Made by a program: the position numbers and the translations under genes. A stretch of 64,000 nucleotides of DNA, from assembly GCF_002443255.2 (NCBI RefSeq), contig NW_019211455.1, forward strand, positions 18,885,126 to 18,949,125. Reading direction: 5' to 3'. The notes beneath the pieces were generated by a model that saw only the letters and a list, made by a program, of their open reading frames with translations, was not told where the DNA came from and made no database searches. The DNA comes from Varroa destructor (Eukaryota; Arthropoda; Arachnida; Mesostigmata; Varroidae). This document shows positions 26,347-39,800 of this stretch, one piece after another (within the stretch, counting starts at the first letter, position 1; the number at the start of each line of letters is the position of its first letter).

Positions 26347-27381
26347 TTTCAATGCACGGATGACTGCGTATTACTTGTATTCTAAATAGCTAAATTCGTT
26401 TTCATTTCCATTAGGGTATGTTCTTGCTATGCTACCATAACGGAAGAGAAGACCGGTTCGAAGATAAAACTGTTTTCCGTCGTTTGCAATAGTGTAATAG
26501 GGGCTACGCCATATACAGTCTGGCAGTAAATCTCCAAAAGCAAATGAAGTCGCCAGGAGACAAGCACCTGTGACATAAGCGGTTGAGTACTCGAACGCAC
26601 TGTCTACATGCTGTGCATTCCCAAGTATAGCAGAGCCATGGTCGGAACAGGATATGGTCATGCATTTTTTTCATGCAAGAAATATGTTTACATAGTGAAC
26701 GATGGTCACAGATTCTCGCTGCTTTTCAACCTGCTGTGTGAAATAAGCATTTAATGAGGTATGCCTTTTGTGTTCATTACTTGTTTGTAATTTATTAGTA
26801 ATACTACGAATTAACCAAAAACAAAAAGAAAATAGAAAATGAAAAGTGTTTTTTTTTTTTTAATTATCAAGGTAAATAAAGGATCATTAACATATAGGTG
26901 AAGTAGCCCGAATATATATGGTGTCGATCTGTGCGATTTGCTCTATAGGTATACATTTATAGTACGGCACAGGTTATGTATAAATTACTATACACAACAA
27001 TGAAAAGGCTGTATCGGCTTGTGATATACCGCATTGTGGTAGATCGCATTGTCTAGCGAGTATGTCAAACGGTTTTTTTCTTAAACGTTACTCAAAGGTA
27101 TATGTCGAACATACTAGCGAACAGGCATATATATTGTGTATTTACGGGCAATTCAATATCTTTCTCAAGTTTCTTTTCAAATAGCCTTTAGTAAAACTTA
27201 TGTCTGGTAAGTCTAGTACAGGATCAATGCGATATACTGTTAGTATATCTGGCCAATTTTCACGTACTTCATGCACCTTGAGAACGTTACGTGTGTCAAT
27301 AATTTTAAAAAATGTTTTGTCCTTGATAGCGCTACTGATGAACTCCTTTCGTGAAATCCTGAATCCTGAAAGTAAAAAAAA

Positions 27382-27399
27382 ATATATATATATATATAT
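27382..27399. repeat. AT dinucleotide microsatellite
   Basis: About nine tandem AT units follow a run of A. Confidence 0.85.
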
Positions 27400-30300
27400 G
27401 AACAGTGATGTAATTTTTTACGAAAGATATCTCCATATCACCCATAACTGGTCGCCGTCCTTGCGCACACTATTAATGTTGGCATAGTAAACCATGTTTG
27501 ATATTCCGATTTGCTCTTTTCGTTTGCTAAAGGCATCTATTTGTTTCTCGTCAATTTTTGTCTGTATATATAGTAACACCAATAAGATATAATAACATTG
27601 GAAAAGCAAAAATATGAACTGTCAGTAAAATTTCTAGTACAGTATAGTTGTTCTTGCTTGGGGGTGACAATAGAAATGCAAAGACGATTTATCTCAGGGT
27701 CTTCGGCCGACGGAAATGAACAGAACCGCTGATATTACCAGCAGTGGTAATTCCAATTCTAAATCCGACTGGGTAATAGATCGAACGACGCTTCCATTAA
27801 ACGCTATCCAAGTGAATTTTTTTACTTATTTTCGTGCACTAGCAGCAGCTTGACGTGCAGTATCAAGCATATATAGCAATAGTAGTTATTTGTTTTATTC
27901 AGCAGCTATTAATGGGATATTCCTCGCCCAAACACCACCTTGAAAAGCTTGAGACGTCCTGTGTACCATAGCGTTCTAGATGATTTAAGAGATGTAACAG
28001 ACGAAAATTAACACACAATTTTTTTTGTGTTACCGAAGCATGACAGCAGAAACTGAAAATTAACCCGCTTCAGCTCTAGCTATACCATCAGTAGCCTTTA
28101 TATATCTCCGGAGACGGCAAAGCATGCCTGATCGTCGCAGACGCCCTGCCAATGTAACTAGAACTAGGTAGATACTCGCCTGTTTCCGCTGTCCTATGGA
28201 CGAGCACTCTCAATTAGATCCTACCTATAAAGTCTTTTCATAACTTTATGATCATGAATCATTTGCAGGGCGACAGACATCCAAAGAGAAATACGTCTGT
28301 ATTTTTGCTTTTCGCTATGCTTTTATTTTCTTCTTACTGCCAGTTGGCAGCGCCACAGGGTCTCTCTTGCAGCATCCGCTGACCCAATAACCCACTTCTT
28401 TGTGGGGTGGAACTGCACCGTGCTGTCCATATGATTGTCGCCTGCTTCCTGTGCCCACCCTCTGAATTGAAACGGCAATTTAGGCATTCTTTCTTCGACG
28501 TTCCGATATACTGTGGGTCCCCTCTTTGCGCCCATTTAAAGCCATCCGGAAAATGGGGGTCTGACTTGAAGACAGAAAAAGAACAAGTAGTAGTTACTAT
28601 CTGAGCCGGCAGCACACCTCCGCCATTAGCTTGATAGAGTCAAAACACGAGTAGACAAATCGGACAGCGATAGGATACCTACCCCACGGAAAAAATTGGA
28701 TCGAAGACGAGTGGGTCTTTTGGGTTGCATTTCTTTCGATTCACTGTAGGCTGTTATTTTCGTCGCTCGACAGCTGGGTGAGCCTAAACCGGGCACTCGC
28801 AGACCCACGATTCAGCAAGTTCGCAACAGAATAGGACGGCAGGAAGCAAACAGGAAAGCTGCGAGACAAACAGGTTTCACTGTTAAATAATTACTTCGCC
28901 TGCGCATATCTATTCAGCAGTAGGATGGAAATATCTAGAGTAAGAACAGCGAGGGATTTAAGTGGAACGATTGAGATAAAAAATTTAAGCTGAACGGTAT
29001 TACGAAACCGGACAGGGATCCGACTGCTTTGAAATTAAAACAGTGCTTCGAGGGACTGAGCTATGACGTTTCAGTTTCAATTACTATTCTAAATGCTAAT
29101 GGCTATATTTTTATACGTTTTTCATGTACACACACATCTGTAACGGTACGTTTTTGATCGAGAAGCCCATGTGCGCACTGGACGGGCCGTTTCGAGTCTT
29201 ATAGTTACAGAACCATGCTTTTATAAAAGGTACGAAAAAGGAGGAACTTCTTAAATTAAGAATCAGTTGTACTAAAAGCCCAAGATATCCTGAACCTCTA
29301 AATGCAAAAGATTGTTGTCGACTTAGGCGGCAAACGGGTGCGCACTTGTAAAGTTCGGCGAGTCTCAGTCAAATTAGTATGAATAATATATTGTGGAGGT
29401 TATAGCGCCGATTTTCGAACAACCTATATGTGGCAGTACAATGGAGGAAATATGGCTATACGAATTAAATGTATAACTCTCCTTATATACGCACATACAT
29501 ATATGTACAGTTCAAATATAATGCGTGCAACACAGGTGATTCGTGGTTGAAGTTTGCCGTGAGGTCCCACAAATAAATGACCATCTTTGAAATAGTCTCT
29601 GCACGCGAATACAACATTGGAGTAGTTGGGGTGCGATAATAATGGTCATGAATACGTACCGCAATATGTCCCGCCACGATTTTCATTCTCATGAGAGAAT
29701 ATAACGTTACGTGACTTGAGCTTGAATGCTTCTTATCGAGAGTATACAAATCCATAATATGATAATGCCCTCTTGTAGGCCGTTTAATTAGCAATTAATA
29801 TGCCTAAATATTTCCTGTTCTCGACGTAAGATATGGTCTGGCATATAAAAGTAGATTTCTTGATTAGTTCCTCAGCCTCGAGTCACAATCGGCAAACATT
29901 GGATATACGCAATGGGGCTTTCGAAAACACGTTGTTTGGATAAAAAAGACTCATTATGATTAAGTGAACCTCTAAGCTCCAATGTTAGTAGTGGGCAATG
30001 GCAATGGCCGACCAATCGCTACAAATCCGTTAGTCTACTGCTTTTCCCTTTAATATGATTTAGTTCTTAATACCAATAATCGTCGACACGATAACATTAC
30101 AGACGTGTTCGCATTTTTATCTTGCATTTATTTGCTGGCTCTCAGAAGCACTGCTTTGTCACTATGTCTACATAATTCGCAGCATCAGGGAATGACTTCC
30201 ATTCAGTCATTGGCGGTTTAGCTTTATGGGTAAGAGATATGTATTTGGGGTTCGGTTCGGGGCCACGTTTATTTCCTCATCGAAATCGTACGACAGCCGA

Positions 30301-30559
30301 GAAACGTACGTCGTAGCAGGCTGTGGTATAAGTTAAGTGGTTCTAACCTTAGGTTTGATTCTAATCAGCGATGAGGTGAAGTTTTTCACCGTCATGCTAG
30401 ATCCCCCAATCACATAATCCCCCCCAACTTAAAGAATGGACCCGACGCTTATGGTTTAACATCGTTTGCGCCCTTGCGATCTTAATATGGACGTATGTGT
30501 TAGCTATTATTGTAGCTCCTGCACGGCGATGTAGTGAAGTCATTATCGTAAACGGATAG

Positions 30560-31294
30560 CCACTTTAGTGAGACTGCGTCCTCGATGACTTCGAGGTAAA
30601 TAAAACCTCTGTTGTACAGGTTTTGGAGCCAATTAACGTGGGCCGGTTATTCAGTAACGTGGGCCACCTTACGGTAAAGAGATTGGCTGGTCTATTAATC
30701 GGTTCTATTAAGCAGGCAGCTAGAGGTCCCGTTGCGCTGTTGTCATTCATTGAATGGTCTATTGGGAAAGTGACCAAGCACATTGATGAGATCGCAGAGC
30801 CAAATACACATACGCCTCTTGGTGTAAACCACTGGTAACCGGTCGCGTGTTTCATCTGGGATCCCAGACGCCTCGAGACTTGGAAGCTACTGTTGTTCCC
30901 TGAAAAAGAGAACTAGTTGCCGTCAAGAAACAACAGCGACAACCTAACGCCGGTAGTCGGGTCGCTGGTAACTGTCAAATTTAGAGGCGACACGGTAGCT
31001 GAAATTCGACTGGACGCGGGCGCAGGTCCCTGGCTATTTGGCTGTCAGAGATATAAATTTCGGCTAGCGGACATCACTAGCATGAGTAATAGTCCGTGGT
31101 CATTCATTAGTTACATGAGATTCACTTTCATCTTAAAGACGATGCCATTTTCGCGTCAACCCTCGCAACGGAGACAGCTTCGTGCTCATTACAGCACTGT
31201 CGGAAGGAAAACGTGCGCTCGCAGCTCATCTGCGACACGGAGTGTCAGCCACTACCGTAAATTATGCATGAAGACTTATAAATTTTGGTATTAA
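30560..31294 (+). other. Coding-like frames, possible LTR-retrotransposon remnant
   Basis: Two open frames with protein-like composition lie close together. The first (about 30600-30838) has no ATG near its start and reads VLEPINVGRLFSNVGHLTVK, then RLAGLLIGSIKQAARG, an amphipathic pattern without a known match. The second (30917-31294) includes VTVKFRGDTVAEIRLDAGAG. This resembles the strand-turn around the active site of retropepsins, where the usual motif is D-T/S-G-A and here it is D-A-G-A. Retropepsin is the protease encoded between gag and pol in LTR retrotransposons. I see no polymerase motifs or long terminal repeats around it. The resemblance is weak, so the retroelement label is inference and an unrelated chance frame remains possible. 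Confidence 0.25.
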
Positions 31295-31714
31295 CTAGAA
31301 GCAGCAGGTGGTCGAGAGCCGATACTTTGTCGAGCCAAGAAGTCCCCGCGATCGTTCAGTGGTAACGTGTCCTGACAAAGATGGCTGCCGTTACTGCAAG
31401 CAGGCCGAAGTTGTTTATTACCATAGAACGCAACCATAACTTAAATAGAGCTCGCTTTGTGCGTAACTTACAAGCGTGGCATTAAGGTAACTTTATTTCA
31501 CGCAAAGAGGTTGTACCAACTGTTAACATTAGGTTACTAGGTGAAAGGTTATATTGTTTTATATAAATTAATGTTTCGTCGGTTAGCCAACTTAAAGCAT
31601 GAACAGAAAATCGTTATTTGATTATTACGAAGAATTGTATACTAGCATGAAAAAGTATTACTGCGACAAAGCTGTCGCAATAATGCTTTTATGCGTAATA
31701 ATGCGTATATACAT

Positions 31715-31814
31715 NNNNNNNNNNNNNNNNNNNNNNNNNNNNNNNNNNNNNNNNNNNNNNNNNNNNNNNNNNNNNNNNNNNNNNNNNNNNNNNNNNNNNN
31801 NNNNNNNNNNNNNN
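31715..31814. other. Assembly gap (100 N)
   Basis: Exactly 100 N characters. Frames crossing it are not informative. Confidence 0.99.
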
Positions 31815-32440
31815 AATAGAAACAGTAAATAAGCATAAGAAACTAAGCATGAGAGTGTTTGCCCAAAAAAATTAAACAGTTTTTCTAAAATGCTAGCTAG
31901 GTTGCCCTGTGATAAGTTATATGCTATTGTTCGCGGAAAAGACGAAGTAAACGTTTTATCGCGCTCTTAACAATTACCCACTGTCCTCCCTGTAATTTTG
32001 GCTAGAATCTAGTTAAGATTTGTAAACGAACTGGCCAAACAATCCATTTCAGTGTCTAAGATGTCTCTTCACCCTCCAAAAAAGGATCTAGACTCAACCA
32101 AAAGTAAGCCAACGAAACTGAGGAGGTAGAATGAGGACTCAACTCTCGCAGTACTCGCAAGTACTAACTCCCGAAGGCTCTAGAATGGACGTAAAGCATT
32201 ACATACGGCTGAGTCGTATCACTAATGATTGTTTTACATAGGATATAATTTGGTATTGCGCTGCTAACATTATCTCACATTTGGTAGCAGAGCCGTCTTC
32301 TTGTGATCGAAAGCTCTGCGACGACAGTAAGGTTTGTCTGACTTCTGGCTAGCAGAAGCATTTACATAGATTGCTAGTCACAAATAAGCCGAGCTATATG
32401 CTGTGTCGTCTCCTACCCATTCGGGCAACTGTCGCCTGCC

Positions 32441-32461
32441 GTACGTACGTACGTACGTACA
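32441..32461. repeat. GTAC tetranucleotide microsatellite
   Basis: Five tandem gtac units. Each unit is itself a palindrome, so the whole tract is self-complementary. Confidence 0.9.
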
Positions 32462-35401
32462 AGTTTAAAGCCTTCAATTGCTAGAGCCTATTGCCTTCTT
32501 GCGACTATAGCATTTCGGACTCGTGAAGAGTGTCAGTCACCAGCTGCGATGACTTGTCAGGAAAATATGGAGGAAAAGAGCAAAGTAGTACAATGAAAGA
32601 GATAAGGGAGATATTTTGCATCCGCAGTCCTACGCAAGTTTTGCAGGACAATTACCTCAATCTTCTCGAGCTGGTATTGCCTTGCTAGCGAGTGACGTTT
32701 TCTGCGCCGGCTGTGAGAAAAAATACCCCGATGCTATGAAAGAAAACTGACACAACACAGTTGCCGTAGGAGCCAGTCATCACCGTTCCTCCGTTATCAC
32801 GTAGATGCTGGTGACTTTTCACGGTACATACCCCTTGCTTCATCCCCCCGACTATTCGCCTAGGGTGAAAAGCAAAATTTGTCCACTAATCAATTTCCAT
32901 TTTTTTTTGTATTATAATGGATAATCGTGAAATCCGCGCTTAAACCATTCTTCTCCCATCTAATTCTTCTTTGCACCGTTCAGTCGTTCACCCCACAGAG
33001 CCGCGAGCTTGTTATTTGATTCAAATGCTTCATTCAGGCAGGCATTATTGTTCCACAGCTTTGATCGAAGCACGCAAATATAGCACAATGTTGAACGCGC
33101 AGACCCTGTCAAACACACGTATTGGTTTCCCTTTACCCAGCAGCCTTTTCCAGTTTATCGAGTCTTAGGCATTACATTAATTCCTAGCTTCATTAGCTCT
33201 ACCTACTGTTCGTCACGTCGGACCGTGAAAGCTTTTTCCATCTCTATTAGTCGCAATTTATGACGTTGAGTTCTTTCACTCTGACCTGGCCATTTTATTA
33301 CGTCACTGTACAACATGCTGTATACCCATGGCCCAATTAGCATCATTCAGCAGCTTCCATTTTTGATCTATCTTGTTAGACAGATCTTCTTTCTCCTGCT
33401 TTGCTTTCGTTTTCATCGTGAGGCCCAATCGAAATTTTTCTTTCCTTATGCTTCTACGTCATCATCGTTTTCTGCCCCTGGGCACGCATAGCATCGCGCA
33501 AGGAAAAATACAGGGGGCCGACCGCGTTTCCTTTGTGGAATCAGCCAAGTACTGGCTTGACTGTACTAACGAAAGTAATGCGACTTCAGAGGGCGACGCA
33601 GGCGAAAGACAGGCGCCGAACGAATAGCAATCGGCAGGCCCAGAGAGATATATACGTGTTGCAGGAAGAGCTACGAAGATGGCATTGCGTGACGATAGAG
33701 TCGTCGCTGGGGTATTGGTATATAACAACGGGAGACATCCTTATATAATAAAGATGACATAGAGCTGGATAAAAAGGAGAAGCAAGTCAGCTGATTTTCT
33801 TCAATGCATGCATGCATTACATCACTTGTTGATTTGTTTGCAGTGAGTAACATCGAGCGTGGCAATGGCATGCATCCGTACCTTGTCTTCTAGTAACAGG
33901 CAACTCGACAGAGGCGATCCTCGTGCAAGTAGCAATGGTGATCGAGAGTATTGGTAGTAGCAGCCAAAGCAGCGATGATTGACTGGCCAACTAGTTTGTC
34001 AGTTGGTGACTGGTTGGTAAGCCGCTGGCCAGGCCAATGATACTTAGCCGGAGAGAACGGAACAGCCAGTTGGGTAGTATTAGGCAACCAGCCTGACAAG
34101 CCGCAGCCGTCAAGGGCTCGCTTCTTGCCAGCCACCACCCAGTCAACTTCTAGCTTACATTCGTTCGGATGTCAGTGTACTCCCCAATCCATATCTCTCT
34201 CTTCTGCCAACGGAGACGAACTGCAGGAAATGGAACAAAGGACTCCTCTTCCGGTTGCTGATGCTACTGCGACGAAGGCGGCAGTGCGGCCCGTACAAAA
34301 GAGCCCCTTAGGAGCAAAAGGTTTGTCCTGTCTGGCTGGAAACAAGAGGTGGCAGGTCAAGCAGAAGGATGCAGACAGCAGTAGTGGCAGCAGCAGTAGC
34401 AATGTCACAATGCGTCACAGCGTCGGTTGTAACGGGCGGATGAAGAAGGAACATGTACTTAAGTGGAACATGAAAGGCGTGATGCAGGGATATCTTGAGG
34501 AGAAGGGATCTATAGGCATGTAACGGTTTGCTTACCAACTCGTATAGGATTACTATTAAGTACACATACGTTGATACTCTTACAGATGCACGTACGACGG
34601 TGTCATTGTACATTATAAAAGCACCCGTGAAATGGTGGCAACGGTCTAATATCGCTTGCCCTATCTTGTAGGTTCACCGAATGCGTTTCGAAACCTCTTC
34701 AAGGGATGTGGAAGATCTTCGTAGTGTAACAATTCAACTCGATCTTTATTCGTGGACAATTTGCTAGTAGTTGACATGCTAGAAAACGAAATATAAGGCT
34801 ATATTACAAACAGGCATTTCTCTCACACCAACGACAGGCGCTATTTTCATAAACCCTCACAGACAGTAGCTCGATAGGAAAGTAATTTCGGTAACTCTAA
34901 TTCCTGATACTTATACAGAGTGTCTAGCCATATGATTTAAAACATGGCGCTCGACTTCTATCAAATTGTTTTGTGACTGCTACACGGACCTCGTTTCATC
35001 TGACTTCGTTTGCAGAGGTTTTATATACGAGCAAATCATGTAATAAAAGAGCTGTGTATCTGAGAGTTGCTTCTTCATTGCTTCCGCGCTAACAGATATG
35101 CAGTTGAGATGAAGTGGACTGTGTAAGAGTCTGAAAATGAGTGTATATAAATTGACCGGGTCTATCTAAGTTCGTGCCAGAGTCTTCGAGTCAACGGGCC
35201 CATTCAAACTTTAAACCAAACAGAACGGATATAGGATCATCGTCATTCACTGCGGGTACTGACGATTTGTTCAGTCACGCTAAACGCTTTTTACACAGAT
35301 AACGAAAGGTAACACCACAAAGGTGATTTCTGTACAAGAGCAAAGCAGAAATTAAGAGGAAATCTTTTACAGATTTCCCGGTTATTTTTTCCTCGTTACA
35401 G

Positions 35402-35623
35402 ATTCTCAATGTTAAGCCCAATGAGCCTCAGCATGTGCAATTTATAGGATTTAATGGAGTCTGGGGAACACAGCGAAACGATGATCGAGCACAGCCCGTC
35501 GTCAAGCTGAGTCAAAAGCTTGGCAATACAACATTCTTCAAGAGGCATAGGATGGTATTGTTGTATGGAGACCAGTTGAATCTACAAGGCTCTGGTAACT
35601 CGAAAAAGCTTCGCAGATCTTAA
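35402..35623 (+). CDS. Possible terminal coding exon, unknown protein
   Basis: A pyrimidine-rich tract ending in a textbook acceptor (tttttcctcgttacag) finishes at 35401. The sequence immediately after it is open for 73 codons to a TAA at 35621-35623, starting ILNVKPNEPQHVQFIGFNGV. The piece is mixed and hydrophilic (WGTQRNDDRAQPVVKLSQ, then GNTTFFKRHRMVLLYGDQ), has no low complexity, and ends in a basic tail. I recognise no family. The exon reading depends on an upstream exon that I have not located. A 73-codon open stretch is common by chance in this base composition, so this is a weak candidate. Confidence 0.2.
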   Translation: MLNVKPNEPQHVQFIGFNGVWGTQRNDDRAQPVVKLSQKLGNTTFFKRHRMVLLYGDQLNLQGSGNSKKLRRS

Positions 35624-36617
35624 ACGAAAATATTTTCCCGGTTTGTAATTTAGATCTTGCTATGCCGTACCACAACTGCTCCAAAAGGTACGGTATTTCT
35701 AAAGAAGCACGTATTCAAAACAAGTAAACGAAGACGCAACGTCATGGCCAAATTACTCAAGTAGTCGAATTCCGTTTTGATTAAGGTTAGCACTACCTAA
35801 TGCGTATATCCAGCAGCTTCTATATAAAGTCTACATAAAGCTTATATACAGCAGTCTATATAAAGACGACTTAAACACGCTTAACATATATTGCCTGCTT
35901 GCTTGATTACTGCGAATAACGATGCCAATAGTTCGTATCGATGATCGCACATTAACAAAACAGTAAAGCATATGGGTACCGACCCATCGGTATGGTCGAC
36001 ATCCCCTACATTAATGCCAGCGGTTAATACGACACGGGAGCGATACCTGTACTGATTTAAGTCGTTTACTGGAGTAAGCGGAGAAAAGTGATTTTCCGTG
36101 TCGCTTATGCCTTTTCTTGTTGAACAAGGAAGAAAGATCTCCCGTTAAAGGAAGCCTTCAGTACTTACACAGGCAGGGGCAAATGGGCTGATACATTGGC
36201 ATCTTTCATCCATGAGATTTAAGTAAGTCTTGCAAGCGATAAGTCAGCAAAGGTATCCACGGGCTGAGTGTCGCGAAACATGTCACAATTCTTCGTTCCT
36301 TTTTGCGCTTGTATTTATTCTCTTTTTTGGGTCAATATAACGCGATAACACATAAAGAAAAGAATTATGAGTGCTCAACACCGGACTAATAAGACAGCTA
36401 AAGCAACTCCACTTCTGCCTGTAGTATAGAGTGTACCAGAGGAAGCGATGGTCTATAAATAAGGCTTTGCTTGTTCGCTTTTTCTGAGCGCTTAGGCAAG
36501 AGATACGCCGTGGCCACGTGCAACATTTATATGTAACATTTGTAATGTTCCCGTGGTCTATCGCTGCTTGGGTCCCAAGGAGGCTCTGTCTGAGTCCGCC
36601 GTACTGTAGAACTATAG

Positions 36618-36854
36618 ATGCCGGGCTATGAAATAAAAGAATCTTCTCTGACCAAAAAGATTTGCCCCATCGTCTGCTTAGGATGCAGAAGTATGGCTAG
36701 CAAGGAGACACAAGATGAAATGGACAAGTGCATGCACATCGCAACGATCGGAGTGGTACTTTTTATTCTAACTTTTTTCGTAGCGGAGAAAATCCTTTCG
36801 GCGCAAAGGCAGAATGCCTCCTGGGAGACAGTCGCCGAAGACGTGACTTTTTAG
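36618..36854 (+). CDS. Candidate 78-residue single-pass membrane protein
   Basis: An ATG at 36618, directly preceded by an in-frame TAG, opens a 78-codon frame ending in TAG. The N-terminal 40 residues are polar with a cysteine cluster (ICPIVCLGC at 15-23) and a mixed-charge stretch (SKETQDEMDKC). One clear membrane span follows at about residues 41-56 (IATIGVVLFILTFFVAEK). The short tail holds an N-A-S glycosylation sequon at residue 66 and ends in VAEDVTF. This layout resembles small integral membrane proteins, and the composition is more protein-like than that of the surrounding chance frames. I do not recognise a specific family. It could be a complete intronless gene or the last exon of a spliced one (the ag at 36616-36617 could be an acceptor, though the tract before it is poor). 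I see no canonical AATAAA close downstream. A frame this long is not rare by chance here, so the case rests on composition. Confidence 0.4.
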   Translation: MPGYEIKESSLTKKICPIVCLGCRSMASKETQDEMDKCMHIATIGVVLFILTFFVAEKILSAQRQNASWETVAEDVTF

Positions 36855-39800
36855 CTGTGCATTCGTGCGTTTGGGCTAGGCGATAACAGCGAGTGCTTAA
36901 TGTTTTGTGTGTGCAGGATGCTGGGGACAGATATGTGCTAAACATATGGAACATTGGTATATAAATACATTACACTGCACAGCTATTTATAAATCAGAAT
37001 AACTGGCTTATTATTAATTGCCATTAGAACGCTTTCAGCACCATTTTCCTATCCGGACAGTAAAGGTACGATGTCATCGATTGTGGCCTTCTATAATAGC
37101 CTATTTATACAGCGGAAGCTACCCTTTGCTAGAAATCACAGACTTATATATTCGTTACATTCGAATACATTTCAGTGTACCTGTCTATGCACTGAAAACC
37201 GAGATTTGCGTTAGCCCGCTTCCGTTCTTCTCCTCCTCGTACTTCAATGTCCTCACTGCATGATGCGGTAGAATGGGTAGAACTCTTATTGACTGACCAC
37301 CTAGTCTGATACGGACGTGTCGGAAGGAAATAGTCACGTGTGATGTGATTTGCTGTCCAATAGATCTTCATCAGAATCTTATCGATGCGTAATGAGATGA
37401 TGTCGAAATTCGTTAATCACATATCTTCTAGGGAACGATCAGTGAATACTTGTAGACCTATTTCTCCTAACGAAAGCGTCGAACAAACAGCGCTTAACTA
37501 GAGCGGTCGCTTCGTAGGCTTCTTTTCTATTTATTGGGTTATTCATCAAGGCGCGCACTACTACGTTAAGGCGAGTTATAACACAACGATCGCAAAATAG
37601 AAGATGGCAGGTTCGGTTAGGTTGTCCCACTCTCCTTAGCGACCTATCGGGTAACACGCAGTTATATAGCTGCTCCTTGAAGCTACTGAATTAGATGGAA
37701 ATTTTGCGCCAAGTAGCACTACCTAAAGTATTTTTAACCCAGCTTTATCTGGGAGTCTTTTTGTTGTGTGTTGTTTCCTGAGAGATAAGAACAGCTCAAC
37801 TTGAATATATATGGTATGTATAAAATAATAAGCTTGACGTACGAAAGACGTGTCTATGTATGTTCGGGGGTATGGAGGAATGATTTTGTCTTTCATAAAC
37901 AAAATAAACGGGAGATGCATTATCAAGTTAGACACAGAAAAGGCAATCGATTATAATGGGTGCTACGATTGCATCACGCGCGCCTAGGATATTTGCTTAA
38001 GTAATACACTGCATAGGCTTATAAAACATACAAAGGTCGAGCAGCAGCTCTGACAGTTCACGCGTTAAAAAAAAAGGATCGGACTGGCAAAAGGCCTTTA
38101 GCACTGACCAGGTCGTAGAAATAGGCAAATGGACAGTTGAATTCCCTCTATTTACCCTAGAAAGCGTCCTGTTTGAGAAAAATATGCGCAGTGACATGTG
38201 TCATTTACTACATCTTTCGGGTATCTCTCGCACCTAGCCAGTTAAACCCTACGGCCATCAATGGTTGAGAAAATATATTATTTTTGTGGCTTTTTCCTAA
38301 TATGTTCTTTCCGAACGAGAACCATTTCTACAACTGTACTGTTGAAAAACCGGAAAAACTGAAAAAAAAGCCGGCTTGGTTTTCTAACAGCTTTCGTTAT
38401 CGTCTTATTGTTATTATTAATGCTTGCTGATTAACTTATTTTTGTTCAGTTATAGTGTTTACTGAAAATTCGTATTTCGGCTGAATCAATAATGTCTATG
38501 GTTAATAACTTTAGCAATTTGACAGACCACAACAAACTGTGAGCGTACTTCTAGTTCCAGGAAGCAGTAGAAATGGTTTTTCTGCTACGTTTCACAGAGA
38601 GGATTTTGTCTCTTCCGCGATAACTCTTCATAAATATAAATATACTTCATTCTACAAAGAGCAGCTCTTGACTTGGTAATACACGATCTAGCGTTTCAGA
38701 TCGAACGCAATACTCTTCAATACGGTTTTCAACTCATTGCCTTTAAAAAATGTACTACCGGGAAATTGTATTCTACAGGTAGCAGAAATAGTAATAGCAG
38801 TAATAATGAGGTTTTATTGATTCACCTGAAAATATAGAATTCCATTCATTCGTTCGTGTTTTATGAAACTGCAACCGGGGACCCTTTGCTCCTAAGTTCC
38901 CAGCATTGCCTGTCGTGAGCCATCGTAATGGATAACAGTTACTTTATGACACTACGATGTAGTGTTTACTGTCTACCTTTTCTTTTTCAGTTCAAAAAAA
39001 TTATTTTAATAGGCGGGTCATAACATGTTCTGAGAGCTTTATCTTGAAACTCAGCTGACAAATGGATGTACGAACGGACTGATGAGCTGCTTCGTGGTAA
39101 GAAATTGCTACTACTACGGGAAAGACCACACCAGCCTCGGGAGCCTGGCCTCACGTATTTGTGTTATCAAGGTAGTACCAGAAACTGATAGTCTTCCAAA
39201 TAGCATTGAGTAGACCGGAAATGGTACCATGACGAAATCTGTTCCTAAAAAATTTGCGCAACCGAGAACTAGAAAGCAAAAAAGAAAAGGTAATACACAA
39301 AAACGGCATTTTCGTTTCTAAATATATTTATAAATTGAAACTATCAAATTAAGAGTATTTCATTCGAATTTGTTCAGTAATTTTTTCAGCCAATTCTGTT
39401 ATTGGAACTGGTTTCTAAAACCGAGTCCTGGCTCGTCTAAGATTTGTACAGCTTATCAGTCAGTCTTCGGTCGTTTGCTCCTTTTGTTCACCTAGGGACT
39501 ATCTACAAACCTGGCGCATTGCTTTTTTCTAGCTGTCACAGATATCACACGTAGCTCGGCATATCCCATGTGGCCGCACTAATGCATACTGCGATGTGTA
39601 CTAAAATGATTAGGTCATCTTTTATAATTTCGAATAGTGCTCTCTATATGTCGTGAGACTCCGCCTACTTCCCACGTCGAACTTCGGCCTGCCATTGAGT
39701 TTCCAAAAGTCACCGATTGCAGACGGTAGCGCGGCACTTCCTGCGTTCGGCCTTTCTATTTTAATATCGCTTCTCTATGTTCCCTTCCACCTCGATATAT

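Larger units (their letters stand above)
21781..30559. other. AT-rich intergenic DNA, no gene recognised
   Basis: About 8.8 kb with only short open frames. A minus-strand frame at 22934-23149 (containing VVVADVVTVSIVKHHPFLS) and one at 25132-25338 (containing RLSLAQQLAFKRFWKAQEE) have composition more like coding sequence. I cannot place either in a family, and they may be transposon scraps. The telomere-like CCTAA tract and an AT microsatellite are listed separately. Confidence 0.35.
31815..36617. other. Intergenic DNA with a GC-richer patch, no assigned gene
   Basis: A GTAC microsatellite lies at 32441-32461. The patch from 33400 to 34520 is GC-richer and carries a 132-codon + strand frame (34125-34523) that begins at a TTG and is serine-rich because of imperfect AGC/AGT repeats. 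I do not accept it as a gene. A candidate terminal exon at 35402-35623 is listed separately. Confidence 0.35.

Noticed and set aside
31340..31400. tRNA A-box-like sequence (gatcgttcagtggtaacg)
   Set aside because: No B-box (GGTTCRANNC) at the right distance and no cloverleaf pairing.
31599..31836. Open frames on both strands around 31.7 kb
   Set aside because: They owe their length to the second N gap.
34172..34408. Minus-strand frame beginning with a leucine-rich leader
   Set aside because: There is no ATG start and an in-frame TGA lies just upstream. The leucines come from the same trinucleotide repeat.
34125..34523. 132-codon + frame, serine-rich
   Set aside because: It starts at TTG, its first ATG is well inside, and the serine run comes from an imperfect AGC/AGT repeat. 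The GC-rich patch opens frames on both strands.
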